Notes under the pieces: generated by a model | What the model saw: the letters and a program-made list of their open reading frames with translations, nothing else | What the model was told of the DNA's origin: nothing | The model's database searches: none | Shown here: one piece after another, positions 1 through 7,251 of the stretch | How the letters are laid out: every line of letters starts with the position of its first letter | Position numbering within the stretch: position 1 is the stretch's first letter | From: Bacteroidota bacterium | GTDB lineage: Bacteria > Bacteroidota > Bacteroidia > Bacteroidales > UBA1556 | Length of the DNA: 13,721 bases | NCBI GenBank assembly: GCA_003648395.1 | Contig: QMPB01000060.1 | Location: 1 to 13,721, forward strand | Reading direction: 5' to 3' | Translations under genes and position numbers: made by a program

Positions 1-275
1 AATGGTCATATGAGTTACATAACAAAATTTTAATCATTGCCCTGAGGGTCAAAATAAGATTAAAATTTGTCATGTTCGTTTCATATTTTTCATATTTTTA
101 ATGGTCATATGAGTTACATAACAAAATTTTAATCATTGCCCTGTGGGTCAAAATAAGATTAAAATTTGTCATGCTCGTTTCATATTTTTAATGGCCATAT
201 GAGTTACATAACAAAATTTTAATCATTGCCCTGTGGGCCAAAATAAGATTAAAATTTGTCATGCTCGTTTCATAG
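1..275. repeat. Tandem array of three nested-palindrome units (array truncated by window edge)
   Basis: Three head-to-tail copies begin at 1, 100 and 190; they are 99, 90 and about 85 bp long and nearly identical. Copies 1 and 2 differ at two internal bases plus an extra CATATTTTT in copy 1; copies 2 and 3 differ at two internal bases plus the tail. Each unit is an imperfect palindrome on three levels: ATATGA near the left end against TCATAT near the right end, ACAAAATTTTAATC against GATTAAAATTTGT, and a central GCCC-TGW-GGGY hairpin. The window starts exactly on a unit boundary, so the array may continue to the left. No spacers lie between units, so it is not CRISPR. No protein-coding function is supported. 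It could be an intergenic palindromic repeat of the REP/BIME kind or a degenerate MITE array. Confidence 0.85.
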
Positions 276-296
276 AATATTTTTTTTATAAATGAA

Positions 297-340
297 ATCA
301 CATAATTCAGTAATTTTTTGTTTGTACTGAATTATGTGAT
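297..340 (-). terminator. Strong stem-loop downstream of the mscS-like gene, possible terminator
   Basis: ATCACATAATTCAGTA (297-312) is exactly complementary to TACTGAATTATGTGAT (325-340), with a 12-nt loop between them. The stem ends 9 bp past the stop codon of the minus-strand mscS-like gene. Read on the minus strand, the hairpin is followed by TTCATTTAT rather than a clean T-run, so a role as intrinsic terminator is plausible but not certain. It might instead be an mRNA 3'-end stabiliser. Confidence 0.5.
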
Positions 341-349
341 ACAGTAAGT

Positions 350-1177
350 TTATTTTTCTTGAAATAAATGTACATCTGTTTGTGGGAATGGAATGCTTAT
401 CTCATTTTTATCAAAAGCTTTCTTTACATTCTCCAACATTGCGAAGTTGATAGTCCAATAGTCTTCAGATTTAACCCATACGCGTGTAGTTAAATTTACA
501 GAGCTATCGCCTAATTCTCCAACTACTACCATTGGTTCTTTGCTTTTTACATCTCTCATTATCTGAGGAAGCTTATCAATTTCTTCCATAATTATTGAAC
601 GTGCCTTATCAATATCGTCACCATATCCAATGCCGAAAGAGAAATCCACTCTTCGTGTTGGTTCTGAAGAATAATTTATTAGTGAGGACGTAGAAAGAGG
701 TCCGTTTGGAAGTATTACTTTTTTGTTATCTACGGTATTTAATACAGTATTGAAAATATCAATATGTTTAACAACTCCCATATAACCTTGCGCTTCAATA
801 AAATCACCTGCTTTATAAGGTTTAAAAGCAAGTATCATAACTCCTCCAGCAAAATTCTGTAGTGTGCCAGATAATGCCATACCAACTGCCAAACCTGCAG
901 CTCCTAATAGAGCAATGAAGGATGTCATTTCTATGCCCACCATACTCATCACACTTATTATTACAAGTGCTTTAAGACCCATATTCATTATACCTACTAA
1001 GAAAGGGATTAATGATGAATCCATACCTCTTTTTAGCATTACTTTCTTAGAGGTTGTTGTAACCATTTTTACAAGCTTTAGTCCAATAAACAAGACTAAA
1101 ATTGCACCAATTACTTTTGGACCAAAGTCCATAATAAATGTAACTGCGTGCTCATAATATAAATCTACGTTTTCCAT
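350..1177 (-). CDS. mscS: MscS-family small-conductance mechanosensitive channel
   Basis: This is a 275-residue inner-membrane protein, close to the 286 residues of E. coli MscS. The family forms heptameric pores that open under membrane tension and release solutes during hypo-osmotic shock. Hydrophobic segments lie at about residues 20-38, 55-80 and 85-118. The third is the Gly/Ala-rich pore helix (LLGAAGLAVGMALSGTLQNF, 90-109), followed by the family motif FKPYKAGDFIE (118-128) that begins the cytoplasmic beta domain. LPNGPL (156-161) and the C-terminal IPFPQTDVH (262-270) are also typical. The start has no Shine-Dalgarno site, but a TATTTTTG box lies about 50 bp upstream on the same strand. 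It appears monocistronic: the peptidase gene upstream ends 182 bp away. The family call is firm; which MscS paralogue it is cannot be decided from sequence alone. Confidence 0.95.
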   Translation of the reverse strand: MENVDLYYEHAVTFIMDFGPKVIGAILVLFIGLKLVKMVTTTSKKVMLKRGMDSSLIPFLVGIMNMGLKALVIISVMSMVGIEMTSFIALLGAAGLAVGMALSGTLQNFAGGVMILAFKPYKAGDFIEAQGYMGVVKHIDIFNTVLNTVDNKKVILPNGPLSTSSLINYSSEPTRRVDFSFGIGYGDDIDKARSIIMEEIDKLPQIMRDVKSKEPMVVVGELGDSSVNLTTRVWVKSEDYWTINFAMLENVKKAFDKNEISIPFPQTDVHLFQEK

Positions 1178-1224
1178 AATAATTTTTTAATTTTTTCTGT
1201 ATAACTGTTAATTAGTAATATTCG

Positions 1225-1233
1225 GCAAAAATA
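1225..1233 (-). promoter_or_regulatory. Candidate Bacteroidota -7 box for the mscS-like gene
   Basis: Read on the minus strand this is TATTTTTG followed by C, matching the TAnnTTTG consensus. It would place a transcript start roughly 42 nt before the ATG at 1177. No clear TTTG -33 element stands at the expected 19-21 bp spacing, and short AT-rich matches arise easily in this sequence. Confidence 0.35.
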
Positions 1234-1359
1234 TAATTATTTCTAATACTGTAAATTATAAGATATTAAAGAGTGTTAATATTTCTTACAATAAGCAATA
1301 TTGCAATAGTTTTTTTTATTTTACTAGCTTGAAAATTTAAATTTATGAATTTATGGCTT

Positions 1360-3459
1360 TTATAAAATAATTAGCTTTTGTATGGATGTGGTTTTTTTAT
1401 TCTTAATATGAATAAAATATATTCCTTGAGAGAGTTCTCTAATATCAATTTTTATATCATATCTATTTGTATCGTTATTATTAATACTCTTTACAATCTT
1501 TCCATTTATGGAATAGATATTTATTTCTTCAATACTTAGTTCTTTTTTATTTAAGATATGGATATAGTCTTTCCCAGGATTAGGGTGAATTTTATATGGT
1601 TTTTCATCTATTGTTTGATTAATTCCTACTGATTCTCCTGTAATATAGCTTGCACTCCAACCTTGAAAAGTATTCTGTGGGTCAGAAATAAAGAATATCA
1701 ACATTTCACCACTTGGAGAAAATACAGATGAAGGAATATTATTTCCAGAAAATATGCCTAAAAGAACTGATGGTGTTGGTTTTGGATCATAAACTTTAAC
1801 AATATCAACTCCGTTTTCAGTATCGAAGCTGTCAAAAGTTAGTCTTATGGGTAAACCATTAGATGGCTTAATAGACCATTTGCATGATGAGCTATTATTA
1901 TAATTATTTGTTCCTGAGCCATCAGAAATGGAGCCAACTGTATCGGTTAATGTTTTAAGCCCATTACAATAAATATTATCATAGGATTTATAGCTCAAAG
2001 AAAAACCATTGTCCTGATTTGTAGAGTTAGTTATTAATTTTAATAGTACAGAACTCTGAGTAGATGTGATATAGTTTGGTAATGTGCTTCCGCTTAACTT
2101 TGCAAGAATAGGAGCAGATATGCTGTCACCATCATAAATAAATAGGGTATCGTTATTTGATAAATCAAATCTATCAAAAGTAATTTTCAGATTCTTAATA
2201 TTATCACTTGGCTTTATTAGCCATTCGCATGACGAGTTTGGCAAATAATCAAGAGGGCCACTTCCGTCGGTTAGAGTTCCTTTTCTTTTTGTTAATGTTG
2301 TTAAAGTAGAAGTGCAGTATTGAGGATAATTACTAGCAGGATATATATTTATTATAGCTCCTTGGCCTGTAGCGAAATCGTTGCCCCCAGGGTTTAATTG
2401 TGATAAATAATAGTAGCCATCATATGAGCCACTCCAACCCCAATTAAAATGGAAATGATCTGTTCCTTGATAACCATCTAAGTTGAAAGCATGCCCGCTA
2501 TTGCCTTGGCTATCTCTACCATGGTAATACATAGGTTTATTACTATTTAGTTGTGCAATAAGCATATTATTCCATTGTGTTTGAGTGTAATCACTGCGGC
2601 TTTCGAGTGAAGTAGAACTTTGATAGCCAAAGTAATTAACCAAAGCACTTGCTGCAGTGAAGGAGAAAGCTCCAGAGCCACTAGCAGAATATCCCATATC
2701 TACGCTTATTCCCAAATGTTGAAGCAGTTGAGCAATCTGAAAATTACCACCATAAGACATTTCATTTTGCATTTCGTTCCATTTATAGTTGGTAGCAGCA
2801 AAATTGGCAGATTGTGCGCCGTATACATTATGATAATATGAGTGACTAGCGGTTCCATATTCAGGATAACGGTAGTAATACATAACTTGAGCCATTGCAA
2901 CAGCTACACATCCTGCATAAACTCTTCCTCCAGGCCCATTGGCGTCAATAGGGCATTCTGCATTATATGGACTATCTTGATTCCACTTGCTTAATAATAA
3001 TGGAGCAGTTGATTTTGAACTAAAGAAAATACTTTTTTGAGAACTGGTAATACTATTCCATTTCTCCTGTATTTCTTTTGTTGTTGGTATTTTTTTCTCT
3101 TGAATTTCGTTAATAGCTTTTGCATATTGCAGCATCCAACTATTATAATTATCAGCATTTATCTCTTTATTTATTTTGCCATCAATACTAAATCCTAATA
3201 TTGGATAAGATGCATCTTCTGCAGCAATATGTACAAAGTTACCATTGCTAAAAATAACGGTATAATATACAACTCTATTGTTGTATTCTGTTATTATAGT
3301 ATTGTTTATTAGTATATTATTGTCATTTTTCTCAATATGATTATAATAAGCCTTAATGTATTTTAGGGCAGCTTTCTCTGCTACCTTTTTTGGAACAAAA
3401 TCGGCAAATGAAAATATGGATATTGATAAAAATATAATTATGGTAAGTAGTTTTCTCAT
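1360..3459 (-). CDS. Secreted C10-family (streptopain-like) cysteine peptidase with two CUB-like domains and T9SS sorting domain
   Basis: This 699-residue protein is probably exported and bound to the cell surface. Residues 1-19 form a signal peptide. Residues 20 to about 150 resemble the Spi/propeptide inhibitor region found before C10 peptidases. The catalytic domain covers about 155-375, with the nucleophile C184 in YAGCVAVAMAQ, the catalytic H323 in GHAFNLDGY and the FNWGWSG motif at 338-344. Two repeats at about 382-490 and 498-606 look like CUB domains: both begin at a cysteine, carry GTLTDGSG or GSISDGSG and a second cysteine (CEW, CKW), and include FDRFD or FDSFD. Residues 620-699 fit a type A T9SS C-terminal sorting domain (IHPNPGKDYIHI, INIYSINGKIV, LSQGIYFIHI). 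The substrate is unknown. The gene starts 44 bp after the OstA-like gene on the same strand, so cotranscription is likely. No Shine-Dalgarno site is visible. Confidence 0.93.
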   Translation of the reverse strand: MRKLLTIIIFLSISIFSFADFVPKKVAEKAALKYIKAYYNHIEKNDNNILINNTIITEYNNRVVYYTVIFSNGNFVHIAAEDASYPILGFSIDGKINKEINADNYNSWMLQYAKAINEIQEKKIPTTKEIQEKWNSITSSQKSIFFSSKSTAPLLLSKWNQDSPYNAECPIDANGPGGRVYAGCVAVAMAQVMYYYRYPEYGTASHSYYHNVYGAQSANFAATNYKWNEMQNEMSYGGNFQIAQLLQHLGISVDMGYSASGSGAFSFTAASALVNYFGYQSSTSLESRSDYTQTQWNNMLIAQLNSNKPMYYHGRDSQGNSGHAFNLDGYQGTDHFHFNWGWSGSYDGYYYLSQLNPGGNDFATGQGAIINIYPASNYPQYCTSTLTTLTKRKGTLTDGSGPLDYLPNSSCEWLIKPSDNIKNLKITFDRFDLSNNDTLFIYDGDSISAPILAKLSGSTLPNYITSTQSSVLLKLITNSTNQDNGFSLSYKSYDNIYCNGLKTLTDTVGSISDGSGTNNYNNSSSCKWSIKPSNGLPIRLTFDSFDTENGVDIVKVYDPKPTPSVLLGIFSGNNIPSSVFSPSGEMLIFFISDPQNTFQGWSASYITGESVGINQTIDEKPYKIHPNPGKDYIHILNKKELSIEEINIYSINGKIVKSINNNDTNRYDIKIDIRELSQGIYFIHIKNKKTTSIQKLIIL

Positions 3460-3503
3460 AGCTAATTGATAAAAATGTATTTTTTAGACTTATTATAGTA
3501 GTA

Positions 3504-5030
3504 TTAGTTTATTCTATCTTTATTATCGGGTTCCCATATAAAAATTTCTTCTTTTATACGAGGTCTCCAATGCAAATATGATTTAAATCCTCTTAAATAT
3601 AAGGATCTTTTGGAAAGTTTATCTACGGGATTTAGGCTAGCCTGTACTCTGCTTAAGTATACGATATTACCTACTCCTCCAGGTATAAATTCTATACGCA
3701 TATCACTTGAAGCACCAAGGTTTACACCCGAAAGTGTGCTGTCTTCTTCTCTTACAAAATAAATGCTCTGAGCGTTTTCAAACACATCCACATAATCCAT
3801 GGAGCCTTCTTTAAAATGAACAAGCATATTTCTTCCCGAAACTTGATTATAGTATTCCAAACTATCATGTTGTAGTACAAACGAGTTTGTGTCGATATAT
3901 ATCTTATCAAGATCACCATTAGCCATATATACTCTGATTTTTTGTCCTGATATTTGACTTTTTTCTCCCCAAATAAGCGGACGTGAATACATAATTAGCA
4001 TAGAGTCTTGCAAGTAATAAACTAAAGAATCGCATTTGCCTTGTAAGTTACTCTTATAAAACTGTGTATGATTATATACATAGACTGTTTTAGCCTCTTG
4101 ATTAGTGTCAGTTTCCAGCATTAATGTGTCGCCATGTAAATATAGTGAATCACCTTCTTCATCAATAACTATTGCTTGACTATGGTTTGCAAAATATGAG
4201 AATCCTCCATGCTCATAATATTCAGCGTAATTGCCTGTAACAATAAGGTTTTTTGTGGAATCAAATAGCTTTACGTTATTGAAACCTTGTCCAAAGCCAG
4301 TATTTCTATCATAATACAAACTATCAGCCCAAAGTTTTTGATTTTTGTTTTGGAGCATTGCCTTATTATTAAAACTAGCTTGATTTGTGCTAGTATTATA
4401 CCATCCTTCTTTACAATAGATTGAATTACTATCGCTAATAATTGTTGTGGGGCCTGTTATAAATGCGGTATTTATTAAACTTCTAAAAGTAAGAGTGTCA
4501 GAATACATAGTGTACTCGGGATTTACTAATACAACATTACGCCTAAAGTGGTAAGTCTTGGATTTACTAAAATAATAACCAAGGTCAGATGTGAGAGTGT
4601 TTTCGTTATCTATTATTTTCCCACCATTAAAATACATGGCTTTTTTAGCGTTTGTAAAATAATCGAGATGATCGGTATAAAGAGTCATATCTTTATCAAT
4701 CATTTTAACATTATGACGTATCTTTGCTAATGCTCGGTTACCAATATAATGCATTGAGTCACCATGAATTGTCATTCCTTGAGGGTCAACAATACGAACA
4801 TTTTCAAATGCATCAAAATTATTATCACTATCATAGAAATATGCAATATTGCAATACATAGTATTGTCACCATGCTTAAAAACCACTTTCCCAGTTAATT
4901 TCTGAGCTTTCTTTCCTTTATATACTCCTGAGCCTAACTTGTCAGCACGTACCAATCTTACTTTAGTCCTCTTTTGAGCTATAGTATCAAAACTAATAAG
5001 TAGGATTAATAATAAAAGGAAATATCTCAT
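3504..5030 (-). CDS. OstA/LptA-like periplasmic protein
   Basis: This 508-residue protein has a signal peptide (residues 1-18, ending SFDTIAQ) and is otherwise hydrophilic. It is dominated by short beta-strand repeats of the OstA/LptA type: VVFKHGDNTMYCNIAYF (49-65), DPQGMTIHGDSMHY (82-95) and MTLYTDHLDYF (115-125), recurring up to about residue 410. The pattern 'compound present, element hidden or shown, coordinate erased' is typical of the organic-solvent-tolerance N-terminal-like family widespread in Bacteroidota. LptA-type beta-jellyrolls bridge LPS across the periplasm, so a role in LPS transport or outer-membrane assembly is reasonable; this is inference from family, not shown here. It lacks the large C-terminal barrel of LptD. 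A TATATTTGC box lies about 60 bp upstream. The start ATG follows the box without a Shine-Dalgarno site. The C10 peptidase gene lies directly downstream. Confidence 0.85.
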   Translation of the reverse strand: MRYFLLLLILLISFDTIAQKRTKVRLVRADKLGSGVYKGKKAQKLTGKVVFKHGDNTMYCNIAYFYDSDNNFDAFENVRIVDPQGMTIHGDSMHYIGNRALAKIRHNVKMIDKDMTLYTDHLDYFTNAKKAMYFNGGKIIDNENTLTSDLGYYFSKSKTYHFRRNVVLVNPEYTMYSDTLTFRSLINTAFITGPTTIISDSNSIYCKEGWYNTSTNQASFNNKAMLQNKNQKLWADSLYYDRNTGFGQGFNNVKLFDSTKNLIVTGNYAEYYEHGGFSYFANHSQAIVIDEEGDSLYLHGDTLMLETDTNQEAKTVYVYNHTQFYKSNLQGKCDSLVYYLQDSMLIMYSRPLIWGEKSQISGQKIRVYMANGDLDKIYIDTNSFVLQHDSLEYYNQVSGRNMLVHFKEGSMDYVDVFENAQSIYFVREEDSTLSGVNLGASSDMRIEFIPGGVGNIVYLSRVQASLNPVDKLSKRSLYLRGFKSYLHWRPRIKEEIFIWEPDNKDRIN

Positions 5031-5087
5031 TAAATAGAAATGTTTTAATTAATAGTCAGCCTATTTTAACTGAAGTTTTAAAAGTAT

Positions 5088-5096
5088 GCAAATATA
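5088..5096 (-). promoter_or_regulatory. Candidate Bacteroidota -7 box for the OstA-like gene
   Basis: The minus strand reads TATATTTGC, a full match to TAnnTTTG plus the favoured following C. It predicts a leader of about 50 nt before the ATG at 5030. No convincing -33 TTTG is present at the usual spacing. It may drive both the OstA-like gene and the C10 peptidase gene. Confidence 0.45.
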
Positions 5097-5146
5097 CAAT
5101 CTATTCTTATAGAAAATTATGTGAATTTATTAGGTTATTATGTAAA

Positions 5147-5331
5147 GTCCTCCTTTCCCAAAGGAGGTGGGCAAATTGCGAATTGTATTTTTATTATTTG
5201 CGTGAGATTTTATGCAATTTGGTCGGAGGATTTATTGTTGTAGTCTAATCCTCCATCAGTTTTGATAGAGGTTCAATTTACAAAAAGATATTTAATGGCA
5301 AAACTACCACCTCCTTTTCAAAAAGGAGGAC
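5147..5331. mobile_element. MITE-like 185-bp element with hairpin terminal inverted repeats
   Basis: The ends (5147-5170 and 5307-5331) are inverted copies of one another: both read GTCCTCCTTT inward and end in AAAGGAGGTGG or AAAAGGAGGTGG, with only the middle bases differing. Each end is also a hairpin (CCTCCTTT/AAAGGAGG at 5149-5167; CCTCCTTTT/AAAAGGAGG at 5310-5329). Between them are CAAATTGC/GCAATTTG (5172-5179 with 5214-5221) and GGAGGATT/AATCCTCC (5225-5232 with 5247-5254). There is no ORF inside, and no clear target-site duplication is seen at the flanks (TGTAAA left, ATAGC right). It occupies most of the 472-bp gap between the divergent OstA-like and glyA genes and sits upstream of the glyA promoter candidate. 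A non-autonomous mobile or intergenic repeat is the best reading; an RNA element is an alternative. Confidence 0.6.
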
Positions 5332-5441
5332 ATAGCTCCGGTTTTATATTGTTAAATAGGGCAAAGTTTTATTTTGCGAAAAATCAACCTTTAATAATCT
5401 TAATTAACTTTTGAAAGATAACTAATTCGGAAAATTATCAT

Positions 5442-5450
5442 TAAATTTGC
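5442..5450 (+). promoter_or_regulatory. Candidate Bacteroidota -7 box for glyA
   Basis: TAAATTTGC matches TAnnTTTG plus C. It would start a transcript near 5457 and give a leader of about 46 nt before the glyA ATG. A -33 TTTG is not at the standard distance; the nearest is at 5410-5413, 28 bp away. Confidence 0.45.
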
Positions 5451-5502
5451 CCACTAATTTTGAAGGAAAATTATTAAGAAATACATACTAAATAGATATA
5501 TA

Positions 5503-6783
5503 ATGGAAAGAGATCAGCAAATTTTTGACCTTATTGAAGATGAGAGATTACGTCAACTTCATGGTATAGAGCTTATTGCTAGTGAGAACTTTGTGAGTGA
5601 GCAAGTTTTAGAGTCTATGGGCTCGGTATTAACCAATAAATATGCCGAAGGATACCCTGGAAAAAGATATTATGGAGGATGCCAAGTTGTAGATCAAACT
5701 GAGCAACTAGCCATTGATAGAGCTAAGGCTTTATTTGGTGCGGAGTATGCAAATGTGCAGCCTCACTCTGGTGCTCAGGCAAATGCAGCAGTTTTCTTTG
5801 CTGTGCTTAAGCCTGGTGATACTTTTATGGGACTAGATTTATCACACGGTGGTCACCTATCGCATGGTTCTCCTGTAAATTTATCAGGAATAAATTATAA
5901 TCCGATAGCTTACCATGTTAAAGAAGAAACTGGGACTGTAGATTATGATGAGATGGAAAAACTAGCTTTAGAGCATAAACCAAAGATGATTATTGCTGGT
6001 GCTTCTGCCTATTCTCGTGATTGGGATTTTGTGCGTATGCGCCAAATTGCTGATAAAGTAGGTGCTATTCTTATGGCTGATATTGCGCATCCTGCAGGGC
6101 TTATTGCAAAAGGACTATTGAACGACCCTATGCACCATTGTCATATTTGTACTACAACTACTCATAAAACATTGCGTGGTCCTCGTGGTGGTATGATTCT
6201 TATGGGTAAAGATTTTGAGAATCCTTTTGGAATAAAAACACCTAAAGGTGCTACTAAAATGATGTCGGCAGTTCTTAACTTTGCTGTGTTTCCAGGACAA
6301 CAAGGTGGGCCACTTGAGCATGTTATTGCTTCTAAAGCTGTAGCTTTTGGCGAGGCTCTTACTGACTCGTATATGAATTATGCTATACAAATGCAGAAAA
6401 ATGCAAAAGTAATGGCTAATGCATTTATGGATATGGGTTATAAAGTTATATCTGACGGTACTGATAATCATAGTATGCTGATTGACCTTCGTACTAAATT
6501 CCCTGACATTACGGGTAAAATAGTTGAGAATACTTTGGTTCAGGCAGATATTACAATAAATAAGAATATGGTTCCTTTCGACAGCCGCTCTCCTTTCCAA
6601 ACTTCTGGTTTGAGAGTTGGTACTCCTGCAATTACTACTAGAGGTATGAAAGAGGAGCATATGCGCCCAATTGTTGAAATGATTGATAAAGTGATTTCTA
6701 ATGTAAATAATGAGGATGTTATTAAAGCAGTTAGAGGTGAGGTGAATGAATTTGTAAATCCATTCTCTATGTTTGCTTACTAA
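5503..6783 (+). CDS. glyA: Serine hydroxymethyltransferase
   Basis: This 426-residue cytoplasmic PLP enzyme interconverts serine plus tetrahydrofolate with glycine plus 5,10-methylenetetrahydrofolate, the main source of one-carbon units. Its length matches the family (about 417-430). The N-terminal [11 protein letters not shown] (22-32) and [16 protein letters not shown] (45-60) are hallmark substrate and cofactor segments. H88-S89-G90-A91-Q92-A93-N94 is the conserved HSGAQAN. D193 and H196 in [10 protein letters not shown] contact PLP, and K222 in [14 protein letters not shown] is the Schiff-base lysine. [14 protein letters not shown] (263-276) and [15 protein letters not shown] (367-381) complete the set. 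No key residue is missing. It is transcribed alone: the left neighbour is divergent, and terminator-like hairpins follow before the next gene. The start ATG aligns with the normal family N-terminus. Confidence 0.98.
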   Translation: MERDQQIFDLIEDERLRQLHGIELIASENFVSEQVLESMGSVLTNKYAEGYPGKRYYGGCQVVDQTEQLAIDRAKALFGAEYANVQPHSGAQANAAVFFAVLKPGDTFMGLDLSHGGHLSHGSPVNLSGINYNPIAYHVKEETGTVDYDEMEKLALEHKPKMIIAGASAYSRDWDFVRMRQIADKVGAILMADIAHPAGLIAKGLLNDPMHHCHICTTTTHKTLRGPRGGMILMGKDFENPFGIKTPKGATKMMSAVLNFAVFPGQQGGPLEHVIASKAVAFGEALTDSYMNYAIQMQKNAKVMANAFMDMGYKVISDGTDNHSMLIDLRTKFPDITGKIVENTLVQADITINKNMVPFDSRSPFQTSGLRVGTPAITTRGMKEEHMRPIVEMIDKVISNVNNEDVIKAVRGEVNEFVNPFSMFAY

Positions 6784-6786
6784 TAT

Positions 6787-6815
6787 ATGGTTCTACGGAC
6801 CATGCGTGGGTTTTT
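6787..6815 (+). terminator. Weak hairpin with T-run just after glyA
   Basis: ATGGTTC (6787-6793) can pair with GGACCAT (6797-6803), including one G-U pair, around a 3-nt loop. A T5 run lies several bases further at 6811-6815. The distance between stem and T-run makes it a poor intrinsic terminator, and the stronger candidate is at 6967-7000. Confidence 0.25.
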
Positions 6816-6826
6816 AATGTAAAATA

Positions 6827-6906
6827 GTAAACGGTAACTGGTGAACGGTAATTGGTAAACAGTAATCCGTAATCGGTAAACAGTATTACAGATTACGGAT
6901 TCACTG
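6827..6906. repeat. 14-bp degenerate tandem repeats ending in an inverted repeat
   Basis: Four consecutive 14-bp units start at 6827, 6841, 6855 and 6869: GTAAACGGTAACTG, GTGAACGGTAATTG, GTAAACAGTAATCC and GTAATCGGTAAACA. The array then turns back on itself: AATCCGTAATC (6864-6874) is exactly complementary to GATTACGGATT (6891-6901), and CAGT (6860-6863) to ACTG (6903-6906) after a 1-nt bulge. No reading frame or known element explains it. Confidence 0.7.
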
Positions 6907-6966
6907 ATTACATTTTAAAAACTATTTTAATAATTATAACCCATTAAAAAAAGACATATTATTTAG

Positions 6967-7000
6967 AAGCTCTTAGTGTTTATGCTAAGGGCTTTTTTTT
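6967..7000 (+). terminator. Intrinsic terminator downstream of glyA
   Basis: AGCTCTTAG (6968-6976) pairs with CTAAGGGCT (6985-6993) through one G-U pair around an 8-nt loop, and eight Ts follow directly (6993-7000). The form is canonical. It lies 184 bp after the glyA stop and before the nuclease gene, so it probably separates the two transcription units. Confidence 0.75.
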
Positions 7001-7061
7001 GTGCCTGTTTTTTTCATGCTGCCAAAAGAATATGACAAGTAATTTATTTACTTTTGGGCGG

Positions 7062-7095
7062 TTGGTCGAACTAACGAATTAATTTATTAAATTTG
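7062..7095 (+). promoter_or_regulatory. Candidate promoter for the nuclease gene
   Basis: TAAATTTG (7088-7095) matches the Bacteroidota -7 consensus, and a TTG at 7062-7064 lies 23 bp upstream, slightly longer than the usual 19-21. Transcription would start near 7102 and leave a leader of about 150 nt before the ATG at 7252. The rest of the gap between 7001 and 7251 shows only short AT-rich inverted repeats such as CCAAAAG/CTTTTGG (7022-7028 with 7051-7057). Confidence 0.35.
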
Positions 7096-7251
7096 GCATT
7101 GATAAGAATCACAGGAAATTAATGAGATAATTATATATTTTCGAAAGCTTTAATTTTCAAATAATAGAGTATCTGTTGCTATTTGTGCAATGGGAGTTTT
7201 GAATTTGATGTTGTTATTAACGAAAGGAGTATACTAATAAAAATAAATATT

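Noticed and set aside
98..262. A 24-codon minus-strand ORF in each repeat copy (172 down to 98 and 262 down to 188)
   Set aside because: The changes between copies all alter amino acids (His/Leu, Thr/Ala, Asp/Gly) and the frame is explained by the palindromic AT-rich sequence; no start signal is seen.
1..275. Possible CRISPR array
   Set aside because: Units are 85-99 bp and directly abut; there are no unique spacers, and no cas genes are present.
6115..6660. 181-codon minus-strand ORF inside glyA
   Set aside because: It is the antisense shadow of a strongly conserved enzyme gene, and its translation shows no recognisable domain.
7208..7237. Nine-codon leader ORF containing AAAGGAG before the nuclease gene
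   Set aside because: The purine stretch is 22 nt from the ATG, too far for a Shine-Dalgarno site, and the mini-ORF is within chance expectation.
7183..7251. TTG start extending the nuclease protein by 23 residues
   Set aside because: TTG is rare, the extra residues show no domain continuity, and an ATG at 7252 begins a well-formed helical N-terminus.
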